In this document: in pieces, positions 53,691 to 62,119 of the stretch
How positions within the stretch are numbered: position 1 is the first letter of the stretch
Layout of the letters: the number at the start of each line of letters is the position of its first letter
The notes under the pieces: model-generated
What the model saw: only the letters and a program-made list of their open reading frames with translations
Databases searched by the model: none
What the model was told of the DNA's origin: nothing
Translations under genes and position numbers: made by a program
DNA from: an uncultured Prochlorococcus sp.
Lineage (GTDB): Bacteria > Cyanobacteriota > Cyanobacteriia > PCC-6307 > Cyanobiaceae
Assembly: GCA_902590355.1 (NCBI GenBank)
Contig: CACIWI010000002.1
Location: forward strand, 1 to 64,000
DNA length: 64,000 bases
Direction of reading: 5' to 3'

Positions 53691-55082
53691 TTAAACCTGA
53701 AAAATAAACTTTAAAAATTTCTTTACTCTTTCATAGGGGGGATACCGCAGATTTGAATCAAATAAAAAACCTTTAAAAGTAATAGATTTTTGATTTGAAA
53801 AATTTCGAAAACCTTCTTCTCCATGAAATTTACCAATACCACTTTGACCAACGCCTCCAAACGGTAAATTTGGAATAAGGACTGGTAACATTACATCATT
53901 TATACAAATTGTTCCAGAGCTGGTTACTTTTGAAATATGATTATGGATTTTTTTATTGCCTCCAAATAAGTATATTGCTAGGGGTTTTGATGTTTGACTA
54001 ATCTGTTTTAAAGCTGATTCCTTATCATTAATTCCAACTACAGGAAGTAGTGAACTGAATAATTCTTTCTGCAAAATATCAGTTTCATTTAATTTAGTTT
54101 TCAAAATTGTAGGAGATATTTTCAACTTTTTTTTACTAAAAGTCCCCCCAAATAAAATTTTTTTTTCTTTTTCATATTGTTTGAGAATTTCTACAGTTGA
54201 TGTAAATTGTTTTTTCTCCAATTTTGATAGGTTTTCGGAAATAATTGGATTATCTCCGTAAAAACTTATTATGTATTTCTTTAATTTTTCTATAAAAATA
54301 TTTTCGATTTCTTTATCTACAAAGATATGATTCGGAGCCATGCAGGATTGACCGGAATTAAAAAATTTACCCCAAACAATTCTTTTTGCAGCTACTTCTA
54401 AATTAGCATTCTTGAAAACAATTACAGGATTTGTTCCGCTTAACTCAAGAGTTAATGGAGTTAAGTTTTTTGAAGCTAATTTCATTATAGATTTTCCAGT
54501 TTCAGTACTTCCTGTAAAAAAAATGTGGTCAAAATTTTGTTCAATTAATTTTATGGATTGTTTATTATCACCCTCTACTGTCATTAGGACATCTTTACGG
54601 AAATATTTGGAAGTAAGCTTTTTAATAAGTTTTGAGGTCGCAGGACATTTCTCTGATGGTTTTATAACTGCAGTATTTCCTGCTGAGAAAATATTTACTA
54701 ATGGCTTTAAAATGTAAAGTAATGGGTAATTATAAGGACCAAGAATTAAGACACACCCAAGAGGTTCATAAATAACTTTGGAGGATGATGGAAAAAGATA
54801 AAAAGGTGTATCAATTTTTTTTGGTCGCATCCAAGAATTGAGTTTCTTTTTTATAAGTGAAATTTCTTCTTTCACTAAAAGTATTTCTGAAAGCCCTTCA
54901 ATTTCAGATTTGCCGAGATCAACAAAAAGTGATTTAATTATCTCTTTTTTATTTTCATACAAAAGTTTAGAAACTATATTGATATGATGGATCCGCCATT
55001 TTATATCTTCAGTTTTACCAGTGAGAACTGTATTTTTTAGTTTATAGATGTCTTCTAAATGAAATTTATCAGAAATTTTCAT
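53691..55082 (-). CDS. Aldehyde dehydrogenase (ALDH3-like)
   Basis: A 463-residue NAD(P)-dependent aldehyde dehydrogenase. The catalytic cysteine is in NSGQSCMAPNH, the general base in LTLELSGTNPVIV, and GSTETGKSIMKLA marks the nucleotide-binding region. The length and C-terminus (RYPPYERVKKFLKFIF) are like class 3 enzymes, which often act on fatty or medium-chain aldehydes. The in vivo substrate is unknown. Confidence 0.88.
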   Translation of the reverse strand: MKISDKFHLEDIYKLKNTVLTGKTEDIKWRIHHINIVSKLLYENKKEIIKSLFVDLGKSEIEGLSEILLVKEEISLIKKKLNSWMRPKKIDTPFYLFPSSSKVIYEPLGCVLILGPYNYPLLYILKPLVNIFSAGNTAVIKPSEKCPATSKLIKKLTSKYFRKDVLMTVEGDNKQSIKLIEQNFDHIFFTGSTETGKSIMKLASKNLTPLTLELSGTNPVIVFKNANLEVAAKRIVWGKFFNSGQSCMAPNHIFVDKEIENIFIEKLKKYIISFYGDNPIISENLSKLEKKQFTSTVEILKQYEKEKKILFGGTFSKKKLKISPTILKTKLNETDILQKELFSSLLPVVGINDKESALKQISQTSKPLAIYLFGGNKKIHNHISKVTSSGTICINDVMLPVLIPNLPFGGVGQSGIGKFHGEEGFRNFSNQKSITFKGFLFDSNLRYPPYERVKKFLKFIFQV

Positions 55083-55238
55083 TTTTTACCTTTCAATAGT
55101 ATTAAATATATCAGAGGATAAATTGTAAATAACTAAGGTTTTTAGGCAGTTCAATCAAAGCGAATGATTTATGAGAAATAATCAAATTTATTAATATTGC
55201 TATTAAAAATTCAAATTTTTCTTGGTTAGTATATTTCT

Positions 55239-56129
55239 ATGAGGGAAAATTTTTCAATTAGATTGATATCTATAAATGAAATACCAGAAGTCACAAACTG
55301 GGCAAGGTTAGAAGGATTTTCTCCTGGAATGGATGATTTATCAATTTATAGAAATACAGATAAACAAGGGGTATGGGTAGCTTGCCTAGACAATAATCCC
55401 ATAGGCTCTATTGCGTGTATAAAATATAATTCCTCGTATAGTTTTATAGGTTTATTTATCATTAAAAAAGAATTCCGGAATAACGGATATGGAGTGAGAT
55501 TATGGAAACATGCCCTCGAATATTTGAAAAATGTTGATTGTATTGGTCTTGAGGCTGCCCCAGATAGATTAAATGATTACGCAAAGTGGGGGTTTAGAAA
55601 ATCTTCCATTACAAATCGATGGAAATTAAATGGTTCTCAAGATTTGCCATTGAGAAATTTCTATAAAGATCAATTTCATTCTTTTAAAGTTGTCCCGGGT
55701 AATAAAATTTCTTCTGAAGCAGTCTTAATTTATGATGATCAAAGAGAACCTAGTCCCAGACCACATTTTCTAAATGACTGGTTGAAAAATTCTCATGGTA
55801 ATGTCAGTGCAATTGTCGATAATAATGGGATGTGCCATGGATTTGGCAGGATTAGACCTTGTGTATTGGAGGATAATGAGCAAGGCTGGAGAATTGGCCC
55901 ACTTTTAGCGGATACTCCACCACTTGCTGAATTATTAATAAGGGAGTTAGTTGGTGATTTAGATGCTCAAATCTTATTGGATTGCTCTAATCTAAACCCT
56001 TATGCAAATTATCTTTTATCAAGTTTGGGATTTGAGGAAATATCAAAAACTTACAGAATGTATAAAGGTATTCAACCTCCCTGCCCTATGAATCAAGTAT
56101 ATGGACTTGCCTGCTTGGAACTGGGATGA
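55239..56129 (+). CDS. GNAT-family acetyltransferase with two domains
   Basis: A 296-residue protein. The first GNAT domain shows FSPGMDDLSIYRNTD, then FIIKKEFRNNGYGVRLWKHA, matching the R-x-x-G-x-G/A acetyl-CoA site. The second half (RIGPLLADTPPLAELLIREL) has the fold expected of a second, degenerate GNAT domain. The substrate is unknown. It begins divergently from the aldehyde dehydrogenase, 156 bases away. Confidence 0.82.
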   Translation: MRENFSIRLISINEIPEVTNWARLEGFSPGMDDLSIYRNTDKQGVWVACLDNNPIGSIACIKYNSSYSFIGLFIIKKEFRNNGYGVRLWKHALEYLKNVDCIGLEAAPDRLNDYAKWGFRKSSITNRWKLNGSQDLPLRNFYKDQFHSFKVVPGNKISSEAVLIYDDQREPSPRPHFLNDWLKNSHGNVSAIVDNNGMCHGFGRIRPCVLEDNEQGWRIGPLLADTPPLAELLIRELVGDLDAQILLDCSNLNPYANYLLSSLGFEEISKTYRMYKGIQPPCPMNQVYGLACLELG

Positions 56130-56192
56130 TTTCCTTTAAAACGTTAATTTCCCCTTTTTTTGTAATACTGAAAGAAGTTTGTTTGATTAAGA

Positions 56193-56441
56193 TTAACTTC
56201 CAGAAGGTTTCAAAATTTTTTCTACAATATCGGCGTTGATTATAGTGATCTCTCCATTGTCAATATTGGCAACTTGAAACAAGGTCCATGAATTTGGATT
56301 TCTAGCTCCTCCAATGCAGTCGATAACTTGACCGACCCAATAATTTTCATTCTTTTCCTTAGTATCTTCGCAATTTTCTTTTTTAATTGCGACATAATCA
56401 CCAGGCCTAACGAAAAGAAACTCAGGAGTTGCTGAGCTCAC
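56193..56441 (-). CDS. DUF3104-like small protein
   Basis: An 82-residue protein that I recognise as a DUF3104-type picocyanobacterial conserved protein: FLFVRPGDYVAIKKENCED, then YWVGQVIDCIGGARNPNSW and a beta-strand-rich end. It looks like a small SH3/beta-barrel fold. Function unknown. The family name is recalled, not checked. Confidence 0.65.
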   Translation of the reverse strand: MSSATPEFLFVRPGDYVAIKKENCEDTKEKNENYWVGQVIDCIGGARNPNSWTLFQVANIDNGEITIINADIVEKILKPSGS

Positions 56442-56538
56442 AATAAATAACTGCTAGTATATACGTACTATAGTAAGTTATTGGTTTTATTGCTGAACTT
56501 TGAATTATTTAGCAAACTAGGGGTAATTTAAAAATAAA

Positions 56539-56631
56539 ATGGAATCAACTGAAATTGCTATATTTTCAACATTATTGGGGTTAATTTTAGCTTTAACTGA
56601 CGCTTATATAGAACGAAATATTCCTGGATAA
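56539..56631 (+). CDS. Small single-helix membrane protein, unknown
   Basis: A 30-residue ATG frame with one hydrophobic segment (about 6-22) and a charged C-terminus (YIERNIPG). It resembles the size class of photosystem and cytochrome b6f small subunits but matches none that I can recall. It may be real because it lies alone in AT-rich DNA with a clear ATG and stop. Confidence 0.4.
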   Translation: MESTEIAIFSTLLGLILALTDAYIERNIPG

Positions 56632-56652
56632 TAAATACTTCTAATTCATTTC

Positions 56653-56784
56653 TTAAATTAAATAAGATTTAAGCTGGTCTAATATGTCGGCACGGTTGGA
56701 AACTAGTTTTGTAAAAACTAAATATATCAACCCTCCCATTGCGAGCCTTCCGTTAATTTTTTCTAACTGCTTTAGTTTTCTCAA
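56653..56784 (-). CDS. High-light-inducible protein family (HLIP), short
   Basis: A 43-residue reverse-strand frame carrying LEKINGRLAMGGLIYLVFT, which fits the HLIP chlorophyll-binding motif E-x-x-N-G-R-x-A-M-x-G, followed by a helix. An in-frame TAA lies two codons before the only possible start, a TTG at 56784. HLIPs bind chlorophyll and carotenoid, dissipate light energy and associate with PSII repair. It is too short for the usual gene-size cut-offs. Confidence 0.7.
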   Translation of the reverse strand: MRKLKQLEKINGRLAMGGLIYLVFTKLVSNRADILDQLKSYLI

Positions 56785-56897
56785 AAGTTACCCTGACGGT
56801 TAGATAAAATTTAAAGGGTATAGAAAATAAAAAAGTATTGATTACTTCAAAATTAAAAAAAAATTTATAGAAATATTATTTCAAACACGAATTAAAT

Positions 56898-57035
56898 TTA
56901 AAGCCAAGCTTCTTTCATCTCAAGATAAAGTCTCTCACTCTCAGCAGAGTTAATTTTGCTGTCTGAATAGGATTGTTGCTGTTGCTGCTGCTGCTGCTGA
57001 GTTGAGTTTGTATTAGGATTTTGGACTTCGCTCAT
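56898..57035 (-). CDS. Poly-glutamine small protein, unknown
   Basis: A 45-residue ATG frame: a polar start (MSEVQNPNTNST), nine consecutive Gln (five CAG then CAA, CAG, CAA, CAA), then an acidic helix-like region ending YLEMKEAWL. CAG runs are rare in an AT-rich genome. The C-terminal half looks like a normal soluble protein. No family recognised. Confidence 0.5.
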   Translation of the reverse strand: MSEVQNPNTNSTQQQQQQQQQSYSDSKINSAESERLYLEMKEAWL

Positions 57036-57151
57036 TAGAAGGGCTAAATATTTGTGTTTATTCTCTCATATTTAGAGCTTTTTTTGTCAACTTAAATTCT
57101 TAAATTTTTTTTAAATTTTCTACGCTTTTAATTTTCCTGTTTTGAGTGAAT

Positions 57152-57253
57152 TTATTTCGCTACAGTAGTTTTGGTATATAGGAATTTAACTTCCCAATAT
57201 ACAATCCCTAGGAAGATAGCACTTGCAATAATAATTTCAGAAATGGCTAACAT
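57152..57253 (-). CDS. Small single-helix membrane protein, unknown
   Basis: A 33-residue ATG frame with one hydrophobic helix (about 3-23) and a basic C-terminus (YTKTTVAK). The size and layout are like a small photosystem or cytochrome subunit, but it does not match any I recognise. Confidence 0.4.
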   Translation of the reverse strand: MLAISEIIIASAIFLGIVYWEVKFLYTKTTVAK

Positions 57254-57401
57254 TTTATTTTTCCAATACTAATTTAATTTTGGTATCAATTTACACAGAA
57301 TGCAATAGGTACTAATTACATTCTAGATTTTAAAAAATCTTATTTAATAAAATAACGCGGCGAAATAATATAAAATTTTAAGTTAGATACATATTTTTTC
57401 C

Positions 57402-57836
57402 GTGGGAAATTTCATAAATTCAACAACTCTTATACCTTTAATACCTTTAGTAACCTCTTTTTTTATTCTTATTTTATTGGCGAGTTTTAACAGAACACTT
57501 AACAGGTTAACAAAACCAGTTACTGCACTGGTTGCATTATCTTTATTAAGTTCTGCTTTTATAAGCTTATTTGACTATTTTAAGAAAATAGAAGAAGAAT
57601 TAGTTTTATCTGAATTTCTCAAATTTTTTGAAGAAAAAAATTTAGTTATACATCTCAATTTAGTAAATGAAAAAATTATAATTTTTTTCTCATTAATAAT
57701 GATATTAATTGTTGGAATATCTTTTTATAAATTGCCTAGAAAAAAAGGTTACGTCTCATTAATGATCAGCCTAGGATTAATTTCTTCTTCGGTGATACTC
57801 TCAATATTGCTGATAGATTTCTCAGCACTAATCTAA
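57402..57836 (+). CDS. Membrane protein resembling the N-terminal part of an NDH/antiporter subunit
   Basis: A 144-residue protein with four predicted hydrophobic helices. The opening TLIPLIPLVTSFFILIL and the arrangement of helices resemble the N-terminus of NdhF/NdhD-type subunits, but the length is about a quarter of those and the conserved charged residues of the channel are not seen. The start is GTG. It converges on the PTOX gene with a four-base overlap. Function unknown; a short NDH-related or novel membrane protein is possible. Confidence 0.55.
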   Translation: MGNFINSTTLIPLIPLVTSFFILILLASFNRTLNRLTKPVTALVALSLLSSAFISLFDYFKKIEEELVLSEFLKFFEEKNLVIHLNLVNEKIIIFFSLIMILIVGISFYKLPRKKGYVSLMISLGLISSSVILSILLIDFSALI

Positions 57837-58342
57837 ACTGTTGTAAGCATTGACAAAGCTTCGTTAAGTTCTTGGACATGATTTAATTCATCTTGAGCAA
57901 TTTCTTTTATTTTTTGATCATTTGGATTATCTATTAAATATTTTGAATAAGTTTCAAATGCATGTTCTTCGATTTTTATGTTTACATCATAAGCATTAGC
58001 TGGAGAGAGGAAATAATAAAAAACCATGATCCAGTAATAGACAAGAACAAGGTGTCTCGCAAAAAATCTATCAATCCAGAACCTATCACCTCCTCTTTTC
58101 TCCATTTCTTTAAGATGCTCAGTTTCGTTAATAGCTTGATAAAAATGTTCTTTCATTAAAATCATTGTTTTCTCATTTTTAATTCCTAGAGATTCTTTAA
58201 AATGAAGAACTGAAAGAAATGCAAAATAAGGTGATCTAGCTATAACTTCTAAAACCCAAAATCTTTGTAAAGATCTACCAGAGTATAAGAAGTCTAAGAA
58301 GTTAACTGTGCTGTTCAAAATCAAAGAATTCAATTTCTTCAT
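57833..58342 (-). CDS. ptox: Plastoquinol terminal oxidase (PTOX/alternative oxidase family)
   Basis: A 169-residue membrane-bound di-iron quinol oxidase. The iron ligands are recognisable as LEVIARSPYF (E32), NETEHLKEM (E73 and H76), EEHAFETY (E125/E126) and DELNHVQEL (E152 and H155). It moves electrons from plastoquinol to oxygen, releasing excess light pressure on the photosynthetic chain. The length is normal for bacterial members without a transit peptide. Confidence 0.93.
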   Translation of the reverse strand: MKKLNSLILNSTVNFLDFLYSGRSLQRFWVLEVIARSPYFAFLSVLHFKESLGIKNEKTMILMKEHFYQAINETEHLKEMEKRGGDRFWIDRFFARHLVLVYYWIMVFYYFLSPANAYDVNIKIEEHAFETYSKYLIDNPNDQKIKEIAQDELNHVQELNEALSMLTTV

Positions 58343-58497
58343 GGATTTAGTTTTTCTTTAAGTATAATTACTCAGCCGCTCGAGGACTATGATGTATTGA
58401 AGTAATTAACCAAAAATTAATATTTATAGTCTAAAAATTGTTACTTCCATTGAAATATTTTTTTTTCATGCATTAATTGGATAGATAAAAATTTTAT

Positions 58498-58638
58498 ATG
58501 ACAACTACTGAAAAAATTGCAAATGCAAAAAAAAGGATTGATGAATTAGAAAGACTTATAAAATTTTGGAATGATTCAGACCATGATGAGGCAAAAATAG
58601 TAAATTTTTTAAAGAACATTGAAAATAAAGTTGCTTAG
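58498..58638 (+). CDS. Small charged helical protein, unknown
   Basis: A 46-residue ATG frame, very rich in Lys, Asp and Glu, predicted to be two short helices (KIANAKKRIDELERLIKFW and EAKIVNFLKNIENKV). No Cys, no membrane segment. The frame is clean and lies between PTOX and the gene ending at 58912. No family recognised. Confidence 0.45.
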   Translation: MTTTEKIANAKKRIDELERLIKFWNDSDHDEAKIVNFLKNIENKVA

Positions 58639-58911
58639 ATTGTGAAGATTAAGGCTAATTAACTTTATCTACTTAAAGTGATTTAATATCTTTGAGGTTT
58701 CGAATATTGTTTAATTTATAAATAGAGCAATTAAACCTATTTTCAAAAACTGTAAGGAAGAAATAATCTAAAAGAAAAATAAATATGAAAACCTTTTCAA
58801 AAAAATATTTAGTTCCGATTAAATTTATACCATGGGTTTTTTGGGTATTTATATCTTTTATGAGTTTATATTTGTGTAAGATAGCCTGGGTAAATTGAAT
58901 AATTAATGGAT
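58639..58911. other. Gap without supported gene
   Basis: A reverse frame of 92 residues (58673-58951) crosses this gap but begins inside the coding sequence of the next gene and has no recognisable features, so I do not annotate it. Otherwise only AT-rich sequence is seen. Confidence 0.4.
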
Positions 58912-59220
58912 CTAGCTTCTCCTTAGCCAACCAGGAGCACCGCCAAACCAATCCGATATGTCATCTTCATTAGGGTTGAAATGATTTTCTTTATCTAGTC
59001 CATCTATCCCAAATGATTGTAAGAGGTTATCAATCCCCCCATCATTTTTCGTGCCATTCCTTCTAAAACTGTTAGCTTTTTTCAGCCAAAGAGAAATTGT
59101 AGAGTTATGGTGTGCAAATTTCTCGACATATATTCTTTCTTCTAATGTAATTGATTTATCTTGAGCAATTCTTTTAATTATTCCTTGGATTTTTAGTCTT
59201 TTTGAATTACTAAGAAGCAT
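58912..59220 (-). CDS. Conserved-looking protein, unknown
   Basis: A 102-residue protein with a basic helical N-terminal half (KRLKIQGIIKRIAQDKSI, then EERIYVEKFAHHNSTIS) and an acidic C-terminus ending SDWFGGAPGWLRRS. The ending SDWFGGAPGWL is unusual and looks conserved. No domain recognised. Confidence 0.6.
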   Translation of the reverse strand: MLLSNSKRLKIQGIIKRIAQDKSITLEERIYVEKFAHHNSTISLWLKKANSFRRNGTKNDGGIDNLLQSFGIDGLDKENHFNPNEDDISDWFGGAPGWLRRS

Positions 59221-59519
59221 TTTGCGATCAATTCATTATTCTTTTTATAGGAAGGATTACTAAATATATCTTGTCAATGTTAATTTCAACAAATTAACTA
59301 TTTTAAGAGGTTTTTAAGCAATAAAAGTCTTAAGACACTAAAAAAAGGGATCAATAAGTTACTTATGATACTTTTATTCATTTATCAAACTTATAATTCC
59401 CGCAAATTAGATAAAAAAATCAATCCATTCATAAGGATACTTTGAAATTAAGATAGATGGATGCAGCTGTTGCATGATAGTAAAAATGTACTAATATTAG
59501 TACAGATGTATTATAAGAT
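59221..59519. other. Intergenic region with a perfect palindrome near its end
   Basis: About 300 bases with no gene that I can support. The notable element is the 18-bp palindrome at 59487-59504 (see separate entry), just before the start of the gene at 59520. Confidence 0.5.
59487..59504. promoter_or_regulatory. 18-bp perfect palindrome, operator-like
   Basis: TGTACTAATATTAGTACA reads the same on both strands and ends 15 bases before the ATG at 59520. The outer TGTA...TACA resembles the NtcA half-sites, but the spacing is 10 bases and not the usual 8. It could be a site for another dimeric regulator. TATAAG lies between it and the ATG. Confidence 0.5.
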
Positions 59520-59726
59520 ATGAAAGTGATTTCATCTTCTCCTTATGCCCCTTTTAATTCAAAAGAGTGGAATTCTCTAATAAGAAAAAATGCAAAGTTT
59601 GAAAATACTCCAATAAAAATTCAAAAAAAATTTTATAAAACTTTTGCTCTAAAAAAGATTGAAAAAGATGAACTATCGCAAGAGAAAAATGAATTGCATC
59701 AACAAATGCAACTTGTATTTGGATAG
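59520..59726 (+). CDS. Small basic protein, unknown
   Basis: A 68-residue protein with SSPYAPFNSKEWNSLIRKN at the N-terminus, then a Lys-rich helical stretch and a Glu/Gln-rich end. It has no Cys and no membrane segment. It follows directly after the perfect palindrome and may be under its control. No family recognised. Confidence 0.55.
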   Translation: MKVISSSPYAPFNSKEWNSLIRKNAKFENTPIKIQKKFYKTFALKKIEKDELSQEKNELHQQMQLVFG

Positions 59727-59817
59727 AAAAAATATTAAGTAACAATCTTTTTATCGAATATTATTTTACGAGATCCAATTTTTTGTTAGATTAGTAGAAA
59801 TACAAGAAGGATTTAAT

Positions 59818-60108
59818 TTGGCTGTAGATCGAGAACTTTTAAAAGAAGTTACCCAAGAACTTTGGAATACCGTAAAAAAACTAAGACCTGAAATAGATCG
59901 GCAAACTCGACTTCAATTAGTTTTAAAGGCTTTATTAACTATTGGAGATTTACCAGATCAAATGCAAGCTGCCATGGTAGTAGGTGTTTGCGCAGAAATG
60001 GATAAAAGTGATGTTGATAATATTGAAACTAATTCACAAACTAAAGATTCAAGCGGAGTTGATACTTCTACAGGCAGAAAAGTAGTTAGAAGAAGTTCAG
60101 CTAAATAA
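59818..60108 (+). CDS. Conserved picocyanobacterial protein, unknown
   Basis: A 96-residue protein with a helical N-terminal domain (AVDRELLKEVTQELWNTVKK, then RLQLVLKALLTIGDLPDQM) and a polar, Ser/Thr-rich tail ending GRKVVRRSSAK. The TTG start is supported by AAGAAGGA 8-9 bases upstream. I believe similar proteins are limited to marine picocyanobacteria; function unknown. Confidence 0.65.
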   Translation: MAVDRELLKEVTQELWNTVKKLRPEIDRQTRLQLVLKALLTIGDLPDQMQAAMVVGVCAEMDKSDVDNIETNSQTKDSSGVDTSTGRKVVRRSSAK

Positions 60109-60119
60109 ACCTTAAACGA

Positions 60120-60323
60120 TCATCCTTTAATTTTCTTTGATTCGTTTTTATTAAGTCTATTGAATAGGTAATATGAAATTACAAGTAAGAGAGGAACGAA
60201 TATTGAATGTAAAGTCATCATTAATTCTGTTTGGCCCATTCCTATAAGATTTGACTCGTTTGGAAGTTGTTCTGACCAAGTGCCAACTAAATGCCAAGCT
60301 TGAGGAATTGATAAGAAAAACAT
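60120..60323 (-). CDS. Small single-helix membrane protein, unknown
   Basis: A 67-residue protein with a polar N-terminal part (AWHLVGTWSEQLPNESNLIG), one hydrophobic helix (about 36-55) and a basic C-terminus. No family recognised. It converges on the 59818 gene with an 11-base gap. Confidence 0.5.
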   Translation of the reverse strand: MFFLSIPQAWHLVGTWSEQLPNESNLIGMGQTELMMTLHSIFVPLLLVISYYLFNRLNKNESKKIKG

Positions 60324-60439
60324 ATAAGAGCTATAAGTTAAGTTTATGTTCAGGTAAAGATTATCATTATTGAAAGTTTTTGCTTTCTTTATTGTTATTT
60401 CTTAACTAAGTATTTGTAGAGTTTTAAAAAGAACTTGAT

Positions 60440-61969
60440 TCATAAATTTATTTTCTTAAGAAGAGTTTTAAATTCTTTTTTACCAATAATTTGCTCAGCT
60501 GCGTAAGCGCCACTTGCTGAAACAGCAGGAATTCCAATACCTGGAAATGTACTTGCACCGCAAGTAAATAAATTTTTCACTGGAGTTTTGCAGCCTGGGA
60601 AAAGACCTTTTGCTGCAGATAATGCAGGGCCGTAACTACCGCAATAGGTATTGGTAAATTTTTTATGAGTGATTGGGGTTCCTAGCATCTTTAAATCAAT
60701 CCTTTTATCTATATCAGGGATGAATTTTCGCACTGCATTAAGGAATATTGAACATCTTTCTTCTTTCAAATTTCTATATTCTAATTCCTTTGGATTTAGG
60801 TTTTCCCAAATTTCCCAAGGTTCATTTGCGGGAGTATATCCATGAAGAACATGTTTTCCTTCAGGGGCCATATTTTTATCTAAAACAGATGGGATTGAAA
60901 ATACAGCTATATTTCTTTCTGCGGTTATACCTTTTTCCCAATCATCAACATGTATCGCATGTATTGGCAAATTTTCAAGACCATCAGCATCAAAACCTAG
61001 ATGTATATGAAGGAAAGAATCACATTTATTAGGGTTCAAAACTTTTGTATTCCATCTTTTTGAAATTTCATTTGGAATTAACTTTTTTAAATTCCAAACA
61101 TCAGTGTTGGTGACAACAGACTCACAACTATAACTAGAACCATTATTAAGAGTTATACCTGTAGCTAAATTTTTATTGAAGTTAATTGTCTTTACTCTCG
61201 AAGAAAGAATTAATTCTCCTCCATTTTTTTTAAATCCATTAATTAAGGCTTTTACGATAGATTCACTACCTCCTTTGGGGTATTCAAGGTATGAATTTGG
61301 TTCAAACCATTCGTTAAATAAAGTAGCCATTGCAGCTGTATTTGTATCATGCATTGACATACCACTTATTAAAAAGCTCAATAAATCAACCCAATTTCTG
61401 AGAAAAGGATCCTCTAGATGATTATTTACTAAATTCCCAAAGCCTTTATTAATTTTTGGTATTTGATTGATATTAGGTAAAAATTTTGGTGTTAAATTTA
61501 TTAGATCTAAGAAATTTATTGATTCGGGAGAAAAAGAGAGTAATGGTATTTCATTTATTATTTGGCTAAGAGGTTTTATTCCGGAAATAAATGATTCCCA
61601 TTCTTTAACAGATTTCTCACCTCTTAAAGTTTTAATTGTTTGTTTAAAAGGTTCTTCCCCCACATCAAGATTAAAATTGCCTTCTGGGACAATTACTTGC
61701 CAACCTTTGTATTGAAATAGTTCAACTTCTTCATCAAGTAATTTAAGAATTTGCCCTAGGGGATTAGTTGTCGGCCATTTACCTATTCCACTCCACAAGG
61801 AAGGACCTGATTCGAAAGTGTAACCATTTCTTTTGAAACTGTGGGCAACACCACCTGGCTGCCTATGAGCTTCACATATAAGTACTTTTTTGCCTGATAA
61901 ACCGAGAATCGAACCACAACATAATCCACCTATTCCACTACCCACTATTACAACATCGTACTTTTCCAT
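60440..61969 (-). CDS. FAD-dependent carotene isomerase/desaturase-like oxidoreductase
   Basis: A 509-residue flavoprotein of the CrtI/CRTISO superfamily. The dinucleotide fold is VVIVGSGIGGLCCGSILGL, and the carotenoid-type sequence AHRQPGGVAHSFKRNGYTFE follows, with a C-terminal GCKTPVKNLFTCGASTFPGIG. Members isomerise prolycopene, desaturate carotenes, or saturate retinol, so the exact substrate is not determined. It may belong to carotenoid synthesis, in line with the oxygenase at 3.2 kb. Confidence 0.85.
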   Translation of the reverse strand: MEKYDVVIVGSGIGGLCCGSILGLSGKKVLICEAHRQPGGVAHSFKRNGYTFESGPSLWSGIGKWPTTNPLGQILKLLDEEVELFQYKGWQVIVPEGNFNLDVGEEPFKQTIKTLRGEKSVKEWESFISGIKPLSQIINEIPLLSFSPESINFLDLINLTPKFLPNINQIPKINKGFGNLVNNHLEDPFLRNWVDLLSFLISGMSMHDTNTAAMATLFNEWFEPNSYLEYPKGGSESIVKALINGFKKNGGELILSSRVKTINFNKNLATGITLNNGSSYSCESVVTNTDVWNLKKLIPNEISKRWNTKVLNPNKCDSFLHIHLGFDADGLENLPIHAIHVDDWEKGITAERNIAVFSIPSVLDKNMAPEGKHVLHGYTPANEPWEIWENLNPKELEYRNLKEERCSIFLNAVRKFIPDIDKRIDLKMLGTPITHKKFTNTYCGSYGPALSAAKGLFPGCKTPVKNLFTCGASTFPGIGIPAVSASGAYAAEQIIGKKEFKTLLKKINL

Positions 61970-62008
61970 TAAATATTCACTTTACTCTTCTCGCGAAACT
62001 AACTAGTT

Positions 62009-62119
62009 TTAGACAAATGTATTAGTTGAAGTTGTAATACTTAGTACAACAGCTAAGAAAAATATGTAAGGGACTGCTTTAAGAGGGATATATCCCTGAC
62101 TTTTAGAAATAAAATCCAT
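62009..62119 (-). CDS. Small single-helix membrane protein, unknown
   Basis: A 36-residue ATG frame, polar start (MDFISKSQGYIPLKAV) then one hydrophobic helix ending STNTFV. No Shine-Dalgarno is clear. It lies between crtISO-like and a divergent gene at 62.3 kb. Not recognised. Confidence 0.38.
   Translation of the reverse strand: MDFISKSQGYIPLKAVPYIFFLAVVLSITTSTNTFV

Noticed and set aside
58673..58951. A 92-residue reverse frame crossing the gap after 58638.
   Set aside because: It starts inside the next gene, has no recognisable motif and no ribosome site.
59487..59504. Assigning the palindrome to NtcA or LexA.
   Set aside because: NtcA needs GTA-N8-TAC and the usual LexA boxes have shorter spacing; this site has ten bases between the halves.
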